The notes: generated by a model from the sequence alone, not told the origin. A stretch of 64,000 nt of DNA from DATFDN01 sp963767645 (GCA_963767645.1 CAVYEW010000003.1:248001-312000), one strand, 5' to 3'; shown: positions 34,615 through 44,781, counted from the stretch's first letter. Translations and numbers: made by a program.

Positions 34615-36431
34615 CAGCTCACCGTAAACGAGGTTGGATCGACGGTCAGGGCACTTCCATCCGTCCCAGCCGCCCAAACGAAGTAGGTGCCCGCGACTGA
34701 TGGGACAGCTATGTAGGCACCCCAGAGATCGCTATTGACATAAGTCGCAGCGACCCACGAACTTGGCGGCGTGCTGGCGGAATTGGACAAGCCGACCTGC
34801 ACGGCTGCTGCCGACGGGTTGACGTGGACGTTGATGCCGATCGCTCCCGAGCCGACGCTGTAATGGCTCGCGGGCGTCAGATTCCAGACGATCGAGGTCA
34901 CGGCGTTGCCGGCTGCCGCAGTGCTCGCGCTCAGAGAGGGGGATACCGGGCCAGAGCCGGCAACGTTGGTCGCCGTGACCCGAAACATGTAGCTGGTTCC
35001 GGCCAAGAGGCCCGTCACCGAAGCCCCGGTTCCAGTCAGACCCGTCGCGAAGGTCAACCAGGAAGTCGAACCGGAGACGGCATACTGGACCGTGTAGCCG
35101 GTAGGGGTGCTGCCCGAAGCCGGAGGCGACCAACTCAGGCTGACGCTGGTAGTGGTGGCTGCCGTCGCAGCGAAGTTGGCCACAGGACCCGGGGTGGCGG
35201 TTTGGACCGAAGTTGTTGCTGCCGTCACCGTGGTCGACGTTAGACCAGAGCCTGCGGAGTTGACGCCGATGACGGCAAAGTCATAGCTCGTTGCGGGAGA
35301 AAGTCCAGTAATCGTCGTTCCTGTTGAACCGCTTGGGACCGACATCGTCGCCCAGGTACTGGTTCCCGAAATCCGGTATTGGACGTTGTAGCTCGCGGGT
35401 GAACCACCGCTGCTGGGAGCGGACCAAGTCAGTGCGACGCTATTCGCCGTCGCTGACCCGCTCGCGAAATCGGCAACCTGTCCGGGTGGCACGCTAGCCG
35501 CTGCCGCGGCAGCAGGGGCGGAGAGCACCGCCGCGAAAATGATGTTCCCGCCAGAGTAGGTCGCACCGCGGAGCAGTGCGAGCTGTCCGGAAGGCAACGC
35601 GGCCTGACCAGTTGATGTAGTGATGCCGTTGCCGAAAGTGACACTACCGGAGCTAAGGTTCAGGATCTCGCAATAAAATCCGCTACCCATGTTTATGAAA
35701 GCCGGGCTGAGCGTCACCGGCTGGCTGCACACCAAAATCCGACCATTGTGGACAGTTCCGTCCAGGGTGGTGCTGGTAGAGAGCTCCACGACTGGCAGCT
35801 TGTATGTCGAGAATTTGGTGGTAAGCCAGGTCCAGACCGCTGCCAATGTCTGCCGCAGCATGGTGCTGCCGCCCTGACCGGTCCAAAACGCATCGGTATC
35901 CGATGCGGGCATCGCCGGACCTGCCTGGTCAATAGTCAGTCCCTCGAGGAGGTTCGCATACGCAATCGCAGCACCAGTGCCATTTTGATTGATCGCGACC
36001 AGATCCGTCGAGGCGATCGAAGTGGCGACCGGCAGATTGCCGAAGTTGGCTGTTCCAATGGTCGCGCCATTCGTAAGCCAGCCCTGGAGCGCGGTGAGCG
36101 GCAGCAGCTTGGAAGCGCCATTGCCGGTAGCCACGAGCTGATCGGACGATGATGGATTTGCCTCAATGGGAAAGGCTGCATGATCCGCGCCATTCGCAAC
36201 CAGGGTGCCGCTCTCGACCCCGACCCCAACACCGATAGCAACCGGCTCCGGTCCTCCTGCACCACGGCTAACGCGGCCGAGTAGTGCTCCCGTAGGAGCC
36301 AGGATGGCCGGTTGCAACCCGGATAGCAGCGTCCCTATACTGACCGCGTGTGTCGCGCCTGCCTGACTGACCGGAACCTCGTCGGCCGGGTTTACCGAGA
36401 CGGCGGGCGGGAGTTGCTGGATGGTTGGCAT
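34614..36431 (-). CDS. Tail fibre with two fibronectin type III domains
   Basis: The 605-residue product starts MPTIQQLPPAVSVNPADEVP, the same phase as the decayed fibre gene upstream. The N-terminal 320 residues are repetitive and probably a trimeric shaft. Two FN3 domains follow at about 325-420 and 420-515 (SVALTWSAPSSGGSPASYNV and SVSLSWSPPASGSTPTGYTV). The C-terminal domain (residues 515-605, NAVTSIVWNLTPASHYSVG) is unknown and may bind the receptor. It is translationally coupled to the esterase. Confidence 0.8.
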   Translation of the reverse strand: MPTIQQLPPAVSVNPADEVPVSQAGATHAVSIGTLLSGLQPAILAPTGALLGRVSRGAGGPEPVAIGVGVGVESGTLVANGADHAAFPIEANPSSSDQLVATGNGASKLLPLTALQGWLTNGATIGTANFGNLPVATSIASTDLVAINQNGTGAAIAYANLLEGLTIDQAGPAMPASDTDAFWTGQGGSTMLRQTLAAVWTWLTTKFSTYKLPVVELSTSTTLDGTVHNGRILVCSQPVTLSPAFINMGSGFYCEILNLSSGSVTFGNGITTSTGQAALPSGQLALLRGATYSGGNIIFAAVLSAPAAAAAASVPPGQVADFASGSATANSVALTWSAPSSGGSPASYNVQYRISGTSTWATMSVPSGSTGTTITGLSPATSYDFAVIGVNSAGSGLTSTTVTAATTSVQTATPGPVANFAATAATTTSVSLSWSPPASGSTPTGYTVQYAVSGSTSWLTFATGLTGTGASVTGLLAGTSYMFRVTATNVAGSGPVSPSLSASTAAAGNAVTSIVWNLTPASHYSVGSGAIGINVHVNPSAAAVQVGLSNSASTPPSSWVAATYVNSDLWGAYIAVPSVAGTYFVWAAGTDGSALTVDPTSFTVS

Positions 36432-36464
36432 AGATACCGTCCGCGCGGAAGTTGTGGAAGTTTG

Positions 36465-38649
36465 TCAGGCCTGGACCGGCGTGCCGCTCAGGATTGAGAG
36501 CCACTGCTTCGCGGTGGTTCCCCAGACGAGAACGCCGGAACCGCTTCCTTGAGCCTCGCCCGGCTTGCGACCATTTGTGGCGTAGGCCAGTGCGCCTGGC
36601 GAGGCTGTCGGCAGGGCCGCGACGGCGTAGGAGGGCAGTCCAAGAACACCGCCGCTGATCACCGCGCCACCCTGGGCAGCGAGCGCACCGGCGACGGTGA
36701 GTGAACCGCCCGCGCTGATCGCGCCCGATACAGCGACCGTGGATCCCGTAAGACCGGCAGACGCGGTGATTGCACCTGTAACGCTGAGACTGCCTTTGAC
36801 TGTAGTCGCCCCGAGCTGAGTCGTTCCGGACACACCAAGCGTACCCGTCACTTGCAACGGCGCCGTCGAGCGGATTGTCTCGGCTCCAGCATCGTAGAGC
36901 AAATTGGCGGTGCCACCAGTGTCTAGCGCGAGCTGTTGGCCGGAACCCAGCCAAATGGCCCGGCTCGCCCCAACGACTGCGCTCCCTGCCATTCCGTCGG
37001 CAATGCTTACGCGAGTCGAAAGCGTGAGCTTCCCGGAAGTTCGTCCCCCACCGTCAAGAGACGCTCCGATTACCGAATAGGTGCTGGAGCCGATCTGGAT
37101 GGAGGCGGCGTTCGTCGACGAAACCGGCAGGCCACTCACCCCGGCGGAAGCGAACGGCAGAACGGGATCAACCAAAACCGTCGTGCTGGGCCCAGAGAGA
37201 GTCGCCGTGACTTTGGACGTGCCGCCATTAGCAGCACGCGTGTCCAGAACGGCGATCGAGTAGTTGCCCGCAGCAGATATATGCCATTTATACCAGCTGT
37301 CAGCGCTAGTGCTTAATGCAATCGCGGAGGACCATTCCGCGGGTACTCCGCCGGAACTCAGCGGGATGGCATCACTCAACGCAACCTGATGCCCGACTCG
37401 CAGGTTTGCAGTGTCCAGGTGATTTGCAGATAGATTAGTCTGGGAGCCGATGGTGGCATTGCTGATTGTCGTTGGTTGGTTGGTTGTATCTGAAACGGGT
37501 AGCAGTATTCCGCAGATCTGTGGTCCTATGCGCCCCGTGGGATAGCCGCCAGGCGGAGTGTTCTTTGTCGCAGCCCCTGAAATGGCGGCATGCTGAGGCT
37601 GAGATGCCGACCCTGCAACCGCATTGACGGTCAGCGTCGAATTGACTGAATGGATAGGAGTTGCCGGACCATCAATAAAATGTCCGTTTGAGTTTAGAGC
37701 ATTATTGATGATGGTGGGGAAGGTCGCGTTGCTGTAAGCGGTGGAACCCCCGCCTGGGTGATTGACTGTCACAGCGCTCGCAAGAACCGGTGCATCTCCT
37801 TGCCCGGTGCCTACGCGCTGCAGAGCGATCTCGGAAACCAGCGTGCCGCTGGGTGTACCGATCTGAACTCGTGCTAAATGTGCCTGCGGTAAGCTTTCCA
37901 ACGATGGCGGCGGTGCCGGTGATCGATAGGGACTGGGCAGAGAGCGAGCCCGTGAGGACTCCTCCCGAGAGCGGGAGTGTCGTCGCAACTTGTGCATCCA
38001 CGTATTGCTTCGTCGTGGCCTGCATCGCCGCTGTAGGGTTCGCTGGCAGGCTAATCGCGCCAACCATCGTGCCGCCGGTCCGAGGTAGAGCAGCAGCGCT
38101 CTGGCCGTCTACATATTGCTTCGTCGCGGCCTGGAGCGATGACACGGGATCCCCGGCAAGCGTTAGCGACCCCCCCATTACTCCTCCCGCTTTCGAGAGG
38201 CTGGCCGTTGCGAAATCGGCTATTCTCTGGGTAGTACCGGAGTAGGTGATAGTCGTTGATGAAATGTCGATGCCGCCAACCTTGTTCAGCCCACTCAAGA
38301 ATTGCGCATAGCTGACGCAGTAATTGGTGCCACCTTGGGCAACCGCTACTGCATCATTGGGGGCGGGAACTGTCCCCGCCGGCAGCTGGGCTATCTGGAA
38401 AGGTGCTGCAGCCGCGGTAAGGGTACCGCTAATTAGGGCCAGATTGGCACCCACGCTTACCTGTTCCGGACCACCTATTCCCGCACTGGCTCGACCCAAA
38501 AGGGTGCCGCTGCCTAAGGCCAATTGAGGCTGTAGGCCAGCGGTGATCTGGGCCCGGGTGAGCTTGCGGGCAATGCCGTTCTGGCTGGCGATAAGTTCGT
38601 CGGTATCTGACGCCGCCGTGGCGGGCGCCAGTTGATCGATTGTTGGAAT
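36465..38649 (-). pseudogene. First tail fibre gene, start codon lost and frameshifted
   Basis: This matches the start of the next fibre (PTIDQLAPATAASDTDELIA), but the expected ATG reads ATT (38649), with GGAG still in place upstream. The frame shifts near 37875. The first part has QYVDxQ repeats (LQAATKQYVDGQSAAALPRT), and the second runs from QIGTPSGTLVSEIALQ to QWLSILSGTPVQA. No ATG, GTG or TTG lies between the upstream in-frame TAG and the ATT. The gene was a shaft protein of about 730 residues and now seems unable to make one. Confidence 0.7.
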
Positions 38650-38719
38650 GTCAACAGCTCCGGAAGTGCCCTATCCCGCTCAGGCAAGCTACGTTCAACT
38701 CAGGAGGTTGAAGGCGGGC

Positions 38720-39205
38720 CTAGGCTGTCACGACCGGATTGCCATTCTGGTCGGTAATAACGACTCCAGCATTGGTTTGGATAGCGTTCGCCGGCATTGG
38801 TGGTTGGGACAGCAACAACACAGGAAGCAAGATGCTACGCTGGACTGTTCGGCCACTCGTGGTAGTTAAGAGGATCGTGATCGAATAAATCGACCCGGCC
38901 TGGCCGCTGGAAAGCCAAAGGACTGCACGCGCCCCATCTATTGCGGCGTTGTTGAGAACGACGTCACCTGGGGCGTTCGGTGAAATGGTAATTGCCAATG
39001 TCGCGATCGTGTCACCTTCGTTTCCCACCAATGCCGGAGAGATATCGAATTCGTAGTCTAGGACGTCGGCGGGATCCTTTGTCGGCCAATTCAGGGGTGG
39101 TGGCGCCGCAGCGGCCGATCCGCGTGGGACAGGAACAAAAGCGTCCAGCACGACCCGCCGTGCGCTGCTGGGCTTCCAAATATACGATGTGGCGGAGGTT
39201 GTCAT
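38720..39205 (-). CDS. Tail-associated hypothetical protein
   Basis: The 161-residue product starts MTTSATSYIWKPSSARRVVL and includes LDYEFDISPALVGNEGDTIA and TTTSGRTVQRSILLPVLLLS. The beta-rich pattern of about 90 residues fits an Ig-like or fibre-attached domain of phage tails. I name no family. The start at 39205 is chosen because sequence before it is unlike protein, and it lies 25 bases after the previous stop. Confidence 0.6.
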   Translation of the reverse strand: MTTSATSYIWKPSSARRVVLDAFVPVPRGSAAAAPPPLNWPTKDPADVLDYEFDISPALVGNEGDTIATLAITISPNAPGDVVLNNAAIDGARAVLWLSSGQAGSIYSITILLTTTSGRTVQRSILLPVLLLSQPPMPANAIQTNAGVVITDQNGNPVVTA

Positions 39206-39230
39206 CTCGACTCCGGCGTTTGCTGGCGCG

Positions 39231-39497
39231 TCACGGTTTGGCTTCGGCAAGAGCGGCGACTTGCTGCGCAAGGCTCGCCAATTGTGCTTGCAGCTGCACC
39301 AGAGAACCTGGAGCCGCGATCGCCGTGTGTGCTGGCGGCTTGAACTGGCTGCCGTCAAAGGCCCACCCTAGCTGGACTTCCGGCGACGTGGTCACATCTA
39401 CCCAGTAGAGGTGCTGGTGAAATAGGTCGCTCATGTTCCGAGCCGTGGTGAAGAGCTCGGCAACCACATCCAAATGGATACGCGCGTAGGTCCGCAT
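39231..39497 (-). CDS. Small tail-region protein (88 aa)
   Basis: The product starts MRTYARIHLDVVAELFTTAR, contains LFHQHLYWVDVTTSPEVQLG and ends with a short coiled coil (LVQLQAQLASLAQQVAALAE). It resembles small tail-fibre assembly or chaperone-like proteins encoded between fibre genes, but the function is not known. Spacing to neighbours is 7 and 25 bases. Confidence 0.6.
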   Translation of the reverse strand: MRTYARIHLDVVAELFTTARNMSDLFHQHLYWVDVTTSPEVQLGWAFDGSQFKPPAHTAIAAPGSLVQLQAQLASLAQQVAALAEAKP

Positions 39498-39504
39498 GTT
39501 TTCC

Positions 39505-40755
39505 TCACCACCTGACCACGGCTAAGCCGTTTGCACCGGAGCCACCGCTATAGGCTGTGTTGCCGTTTGCACCAGTGCCGGCGCCGGATGCGCCTCCTCC
39601 TGGGAAGACGCCGGAGTTACCGGTCGAGCCGCTTGTCTGCATGCCGCCCATCGCAGCGCCTCCTCCGAGGCCGCCCATGCTAAGAAACCCAATGCCGCCG
39701 GATGAACCCATCAGGTTTACATCGCCGCCAACCCCCGTGCCGCCAGGAATGGCCCCATTCTGCGGATTGGCGACATTCGCCGAGCCGTTCAGCATCCCAC
39801 CGGTCGCGCTAACGAACGGGCCAAAGCTCGACGTCCCGCCGGGACCGGGAGGAGCGCTGCTCGTTCCCCCTCCCCCTCCAGTGCCGATGGTCACGGCAAT
39901 AACCTGACCCGGCACCAGCCCTGAAATGCGCTTGCGTGCATACCCTCCACCCGATCCGCCGCCGCTTGCAGCACTGCTGGTTGATGCGAACGAGCCCGAG
40001 CCGCCGCCCCACAGCTCCACCTCCACCCGGGTCACGCCGGCTGGAACCGTGAAATTACCAGAGACACTGAAGGTTTGGACGCCAGCGCCGAATCCAGGCG
40101 AGAGAAAGGGGAGCTTCCAGCTCAGGAAGGGGGCGGTGGGCAGAGTTGAAATGCTTGCGGCTGTGATCGCGGTCTGGCCGAAGTTGACCGTAACGACATA
40201 CAAGCCGACCCAGCCATTGTCGACCGGCGGAGTCGTCTGCGAGCCCGTATTGGCCGGAGTTCCGGCCTTGAGCTGGAGCTGAACGCGTTGGCTGCGTTGC
40301 GTGTTCTGGGCAGTTCCCGCGTTGTTCGGCCCGCTAAACGGCTGAGCCGGATTGGCTGCATTGTAGTAGGGCAGAACGACCGGAGCGGCGTCGCTCTCGA
40401 TGAATGTTGCCTCGATGAGGTAGTTTGAAGACTGCCCGGAGATGGTCGGTGCGACCAACGTGAACGATGTTGGCTGGAGATTGATCCCCATCTTGACGAG
40501 CGGATCGGCGGAGTCCGCAGGAAGCGAGCCGAAGGCAGATGCATCGACGACATTGAGTTGCGTGATGCTGCCAGGACCGACGACGACTGTAAGCGACGCC
40601 GGCGTGGTAGGGGTGCAGGCAAGACCGTCTACAACGGTGCCGCTCCCGAGTATTGCCTGGGCAAGGTACCCCAAGCCGATCATGGCGTTTCGGTTGACGG
40701 CGAGCAGATCCGTGTCGAGTGGGATGCTGCCCGGATAGACCAGGTTCCTGTCCAT
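39505..40755 (-). CDS. Tail fibre/collar protein with glycine-rich tip
   Basis: The 416-residue product starts MDRNLVYPGSIPLDTDLLAV. An N-terminal domain of about 230 residues attaches to the baseplate. The C-terminal region from residue 240 has the glycine-rich domain (WGGGSGSFASTSSAASGGGS, then GGGGGTSSAPPGPGGTSSFG), ending in ANGLAVVRW. Glycine-rich tips of this kind are common on phage adhesins. It directly follows tail protein I, the classical place of the first fibre gene. Confidence 0.75.
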   Translation of the reverse strand: MDRNLVYPGSIPLDTDLLAVNRNAMIGLGYLAQAILGSGTVVDGLACTPTTPASLTVVVGPGSITQLNVVDASAFGSLPADSADPLVKMGINLQPTSFTLVAPTISGQSSNYLIEATFIESDAAPVVLPYYNAANPAQPFSGPNNAGTAQNTQRSQRVQLQLKAGTPANTGSQTTPPVDNGWVGLYVVTVNFGQTAITAASISTLPTAPFLSWKLPFLSPGFGAGVQTFSVSGNFTVPAGVTRVEVELWGGGSGSFASTSSAASGGGSGGGYARKRISGLVPGQVIAVTIGTGGGGGTSSAPPGPGGTSSFGPFVSATGGMLNGSANVANPQNGAIPGGTGVGGDVNLMGSSGGIGFLSMGGLGGGAAMGGMQTSGSTGNSGVFPGGGASGAGTGANGNTAYSGGSGANGLAVVRW

Positions 40756-40769
40756 CGAGCTCCTCGGAG

Positions 40770-41441
40770 TCAGTTACTGATGCGTGTCCATGCGATCGCG
40801 GCTGCCGGCATCACAGAAGCCACCGCGGCGTAAATATCAGCGTCCGTCACGGGCGCCTGAGTCATGGCAAGGTCGGCGTATTCGATTGCGCCGACCGTGT
40901 AGCCGCCACCCCCTGCGGACCATCCGGTCACGTTGGCGATCCCTGACCCGGTGGGGCGATAAGCGGTGATGAAGGCTTGGTACGGGAGCACAAGGCTGCC
41001 CCATCCCCCTAAACGCCCATACGCCAAACCGGTCGCGAACTGCCTCTGCCCGCCCCAGGCGCCGGTGTCGGACGGCCGAGCCGGCTCGAATACCCTCGGT
41101 TGGCGTCCGGTTAGGTCGGCGAGGACCTCGACCACGGCACTGCGCGTGCCGCGCTCGCGGAGCACCTCGCGGCGGATGCAGTCGCGAAAGGCAACATCAT
41201 TGCGTCCACTACGCGCGATGCGGTTGCCGAAAAAATCGTTCGCTATAACGTCTAGCCAGATTTCCGTGGCCGACGCTATGCGAGCCTGATTCCGAACGTA
41301 TTGGATGGCGCCGTAGACCCACGACCAGCCCGACGCCAGCCCACGGAGAGGAGCGTCGAGAACTGGAGTGCTGTCTGGAAACCAGCCCGCCGGCAGTGCA
41401 GCCTTGAGCCGCACCAAAATGTCGTCCTGATCTCCCACCAT
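40770..41441 (-). CDS. Tail protein I (P2 gpI-like)
   Basis: The 223-residue baseplate protein contains LKAALPAGWFPDSTPVLDAP, then IWLDVIANDFFGNRIARSGR, the pattern of phage tail protein I, which sits at the wedge and links baseplate and fibres. The gene lies 1 base after the baseplate J stop. The order W-J-I matches P2. Confidence 0.72.
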   Translation of the reverse strand: MVGDQDDILVRLKAALPAGWFPDSTPVLDAPLRGLASGWSWVYGAIQYVRNQARIASATEIWLDVIANDFFGNRIARSGRNDVAFRDCIRREVLRERGTRSAVVEVLADLTGRQPRVFEPARPSDTGAWGGQRQFATGLAYGRLGGWGSLVLPYQAFITAYRPTGSGIANVTGWSAGGGGYTVGAIEYADLAMTQAPVTDADIYAAVASVMPAAAIAWTRISN

Positions 41442-41442
41442 G

Positions 41443-42567
41443 TCAGCTGATCACCACTGAGGACGCTTTTATCACACCTGTAGAAGGTGATAGAAGGTCA
41501 GTGGCCACGCCGTTGATTAGAGGATTCGTGACGTTCTGCACTCCCGGATTAGCGGCGTAGGCGATCTGTGCGAGACGAGTGAGCGATAGTGACATACCGA
41601 CCGGCAGCGCATTAACGAAGGCGGTTAACGCAGCAGCGACGTTCGCGGCTACGCTAGGCTTGGAGGCGCTTGTTGCAGTCACAATCGACAAGCTGATGGC
41701 GGCCAGCACTACGACCGGAGGCTGCACCGCGAACACCGAACCGATCGGGCGAACCGCCTCGACTGATGAGCGCACAGCAGAGAGTAGGGAAGCAGAGGGG
41801 CTGCCTGAGCCGTCGTCGACGGTCACGACGAAGCTGCCCATCGTGGGCACGCCAGCGGTGTTGAGGTTTTCCTGCACCGCATATTGGAGGCCTTGCTGGA
41901 CGCTAGCAACCGCGTATCCTATTGCCTGGGGCGTTGCGCGCGAGCGGCTCTGGATGAAGCTTTGAAATCGCGCGCGAAACGCCGTGTCGGTCTCGGCATC
42001 AAGGCCATTTGCGAAAGCCGATGCGTTGATGACGGCATCGATCCCGGGAATTGCGGTTGCCAATAGCGTCACCGTAGCGGCCTGGACGTTGCCGCCGCTG
42101 CCGGGGATCTGTGCCGTGACCGGGATGGTTATCGAATTGACTCCGGCGCCGATCACATAGGCGGCAGCACTGCTGCTCCATCCCGGATTGGTGGTGTCGG
42201 CAACCACAGAAAAGGTCTGCGCGCCATCTCCCGTTCGCACCAGGGTGCCCGGCGAGATCGTTGCCGGCACCGTGGCCGTATACCGAGAGAACGTAACCGA
42301 CCCGGTCGCCGCGACTGCCGGCAAGCGAGCGAGCGTGAAGTCAGCCATCCAGGTATCGAGATCGTCTCCGCTGCTGGTGGCGGCGCGCGTGCTCTGCAAG
42401 ACCTGCAGGATGAGCCACTGCATCCACAGGGCTATGGAGGCATTCGCCTCCAGTATGGCGCGAATCGTGGAGCCGACGGTAATGTCCAGAGCTTGTGAAG
42501 CGGCTGATTGCACAGCCGCCGCCATGTTCTGGACGAGCGTTGAGAAGGTCTGGAGCGATAGCTGCAT
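41443..42567 (-). CDS. Baseplate J / gp47-like wedge protein
   Basis: The 374-residue protein starts MQLSLQTFSTLVQNMAAAVQ. Motifs include GDDLDTWMADFTLARLPAVA and IPGSGGNVQAATVTLLATAI, then DAETDTAFRARFQSFIQSRS, typical of the baseplate J family. This protein forms the wedges that expand on infection. The ATG at 42567 overlaps the end of the gp25-like gene. A TTG 6 bases upstream is less likely. Confidence 0.88.
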   Translation of the reverse strand: MQLSLQTFSTLVQNMAAAVQSAASQALDITVGSTIRAILEANASIALWMQWLILQVLQSTRAATSSGDDLDTWMADFTLARLPAVAATGSVTFSRYTATVPATISPGTLVRTGDGAQTFSVVADTTNPGWSSSAAAYVIGAGVNSITIPVTAQIPGSGGNVQAATVTLLATAIPGIDAVINASAFANGLDAETDTAFRARFQSFIQSRSRATPQAIGYAVASVQQGLQYAVQENLNTAGVPTMGSFVVTVDDGSGSPSASLLSAVRSSVEAVRPIGSVFAVQPPVVVLAAISLSIVTATSASKPSVAANVAAALTAFVNALPVGMSLSLTRLAQIAYAANPGVQNVTNPLINGVATDLLSPSTGVIKASSVVIS

Positions 42568-42569
42568 GA

Positions 42570-42947
42570 TCAAGCACCCAGCGAGAAGGAGAGCGCCTGC
42601 GTCTGTCCGGTGGGAGCATCCACATACCGAATGTGGACGTACACCGTGCCCGGGGCGTTGCCGGGCGCAATCCGTACGTCAATGATCGGCTCCGGTGTAC
42701 GGGCAACCGCGGTCTCTTTGAAAATCTGGCTCCGAATCAGCGCCCGGATGCGGACTGCGCTCCCAGGCTGCCCGATGAAGCGGGCCAACCCGGCGCCATA
42801 GGTAAGTTGCCAAATGTAGTCGTTGACGTTGGTGAGCAGGCGGCGAAGTACACGTTGTTGGCCGAGTTCGACACCCGAGGCGGTCGCGAGATCCCCGGTT
42901 GGGCCGATCAGGAGATCGGCCCCCCACTGATGTGAGATATCGGGCAT
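42570..42947 (-). CDS. Baseplate protein W / gp25-like
   Basis: The 125-residue protein has the GPW/gp25 layout: GVELGQQRVLRRLLTNVNDY, then the Lys/Gly-poor YGAGLARFIGQPGS and QIFKETAVARTPEPIIDVRI. It is the core lysozyme-fold-like baseplate wedge element present in all contractile systems. It has no catalytic residues to expect. Confidence 0.87.
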   Translation of the reverse strand: MPDISHQWGADLLIGPTGDLATASGVELGQQRVLRRLLTNVNDYIWQLTYGAGLARFIGQPGSAVRIRALIRSQIFKETAVARTPEPIIDVRIAPGNAPGTVYVHIRYVDAPTGQTQALSFSLGA

Positions 42948-42951
42948 TGGA

Positions 42952-43503
42952 TCAGTCCTGCGGTGTAGGTGCGTTTGTGACGTCGCCGTGGCTATCCGTG
43001 TGGACGTGACTGTTGTAGTGGCTGCGCAGCGCAGAAACCGCTCCGTGCCCGTCCGCTACGTCACCGTTGGCACGTACATCCCCAGTGACGACAAGGGTGC
43101 CTGTGATCGAGACCGGGCCATTCATGTAGATGGTCCCGTCGTTTCCGAGCTTCAGGAAGGAGCCCGAGTTATGCACCAGCCAGAACTCGCCTGCCGGTGC
43201 CGGCGGTGCGTTCTGGGTCAGTGAGAAAGCGCGACCGATGACGACGCCATGCTCGGCATCGCCCTCTTGTGCTAGAATCAAGACCTGATCGCCGGGCGAG
43301 GGCGGGCACGATAATCCCCAGCCGGCGCCAGTCCAGGGGGACAACACTGGAAGCCAACCGCTCAGGACTCCCTCCGGCTGAAGTTGGACACGGACGGTGG
43401 CATTGATGGGATCCACCGAGGTCACTAGCCCGAAGCGAGGCTGAGCTTGGGTTTGATCAAGCGCCGCCGCGTGCGCCTTGATTGTGTTCAGGAAGCGGTC
43501 CAT
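42952..43503 (-). CDS. Baseplate spike protein V (gpV-like)
   Basis: The 183-residue protein has an OB-fold region (LVTSVDPINATVRVQLQPEG), then GDQVLILAQEGDAEHGVVIG, followed by a beta-helix (GNDGTIYMNGPVSITGTLVV). The end HYNSHVHTDSHGDVTNAP carries a His-x-His group. In P2 gpV and phi92 spikes this group binds iron at the sharp tip that pierces the outer membrane. The ATG overlaps the hub stop (TGATG). Confidence 0.88.
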   Translation of the reverse strand: MDRFLNTIKAHAAALDQTQAQPRFGLVTSVDPINATVRVQLQPEGVLSGWLPVLSPWTGAGWGLSCPPSPGDQVLILAQEGDAEHGVVIGRAFSLTQNAPPAPAGEFWLVHNSGSFLKLGNDGTIYMNGPVSITGTLVVTGDVRANGDVADGHGAVSALRSHYNSHVHTDSHGDVTNAPTPQD

Positions 43504-44606
43504 CAGGGCTCCGCGACAGCGCCGACGGTATCGGCGGGAATGGTAGTTTCGGTGCGCGCCGAGCTGTTCTTCGCTCGGATCCGCTGAATAAAGCCCCCTT
43601 GCGGGCTAAGCGAGCGTTCGACCACGTCCACGAAGTACGTCTGGTCAAAATCCGTCCCAGTGCCGGCGAGGACGATCGTGCTGCGTGAGGTCAGCGAGAG
43701 CTCTCCCGGCATCGTCGCCTCGATCACCCGCTCATGTTGGGTCAGCTCCGCCAGCTTGCGCTGGGCGAGTTGAAGCGCCTGATCAGGCGTCAGGTTCGGC
43801 CTTACCAGGACGTAACGCTGCTGCGGCTGATTGCCGGGACCGCCCTCGCCGCGCGACCGTCCCAGCGCTTTTGCAGCTTTGGCGGTCTGCGTAAATGCCG
43901 TTTTCTGCCGGGAGTTCCAACTCTTGACCGTTACTTCGATGTCGCGCGCCAGCGTCAGAGAGCGCTGCAGGCGCAAATCCATAAGGTCAGCAGGCTGCAG
44001 GATATGCAGATCGAATTGCTGCCGGGCTGGGGAGAAGTAGAGCGTAGTTCCCTGGACGAAAACGTCGAACCCTTCCTGGCGCGCGAGGAAGGTCAGCAGG
44101 TCCCATTCCGTCGTCGCACGGCTGAATTGGTCAAGAGTAACGCGGTCATGCTGGTCCTGATAGTAGCGGCCGACCGGAGTAGCAGTTGGCGTGACGGCCG
44201 GAACGAGCCCGTGGCGCTGGGCAAGGATCGTGGCGATTTCGCTCGATGTGCGGTTGGAGAACGCCTCTTGCGACCGGGTGTCGATCAGCCCGGCAGTGAA
44301 ATCCCTTCCCTCGATCCGTACGAGCGCCGCCACGGGGTCGACGGTGACGCTGTCGACAAGACCCTGGATCAAGCTCCGGAAACCGTTGCTGCCGAGGCTG
44401 AACTGGACGTCGATCGAAATGTCGTTAGCTGCGGCCCAGAACGATGCGGTGGCAAGCGGGTCGGCTCCGAGTGCGATGGAAGCGCAGAATCGGTCCGCGG
44501 CGAGATAGTTGTTCGCCCTGACCTCGGCCTCGATTACCCCCGCAACCGGCTGGCCATTCGCGATCAGCCGAAAACTCGGCGTGCGCCAGGTCTCATTGAG
44601 CGGCAA
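43503..44606 (-). CDS. Baseplate hub / late control D-like protein
   Basis: The 367-residue protein has the gp27-like order: SFRLIANGQPVAGVIEAEVR, then AALVRIEGRDFTAGLIDTRS, the ATTEWDLLTFLARQEGFDV motif and VKSWNSRQKTAFTQTAKAAK. It forms the hub trimer above the spike. The start is a TTG with AGGAGG about 5 bases upstream. No ATG precedes the homologous region. It overlaps the LysM-type tail gene by 14 bases. Confidence 0.78.
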   Translation of the reverse strand: MPLNETWRTPSFRLIANGQPVAGVIEAEVRANNYLAADRFCASIALGADPLATASFWAAANDISIDVQFSLGSNGFRSLIQGLVDSVTVDPVAALVRIEGRDFTAGLIDTRSQEAFSNRTSSEIATILAQRHGLVPAVTPTATPVGRYYQDQHDRVTLDQFSRATTEWDLLTFLARQEGFDVFVQGTTLYFSPARQQFDLHILQPADLMDLRLQRSLTLARDIEVTVKSWNSRQKTAFTQTAKAAKALGRSRGEGGPGNQPQQRYVLVRPNLTPDQALQLAQRKLAELTQHERVIEATMPGELSLTSRSTIVLAGTGTDFDQTYFVDVVERSLSPQGGFIQRIRAKNSSARTETTIPADTVGAVAEP

Positions 44607-44778
44607 CGCCCCCTCCTGTCGTCGAGTCCGAATCGGGAATTAGCAGCGTGACAACTCCGACCAGGAATGGATCCGACAGGCCATTGAGCTGAGCGATCCT
44701 GATCCACTGGGTAGCATCGCCGAGTTGCTCGGCAGCAATCCGGAAGAGGTTTCCTCCGACGACGGTGATGGTGCGCAT
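44593..44778 (-). CDS. Small LysM-like tail protein (tail protein X-type)
   Basis: The 61-residue product matches a short LysM-type domain (VVGGNLFRIAAEQLGDATQW, then IRIAQLNGLSDPFLV). Such proteins sit with baseplate genes and are thought to contact peptidoglycan or the hub. The order in P2-like clusters supports this. It is 3 bases from the next gene. Confidence 0.7.
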   Translation of the reverse strand: MRTITVVGGNLFRIAAEQLGDATQWIRIAQLNGLSDPFLVGVVTLLIPDSDSTTGGGVAAQ

Positions 44779-44781
44779 TGG

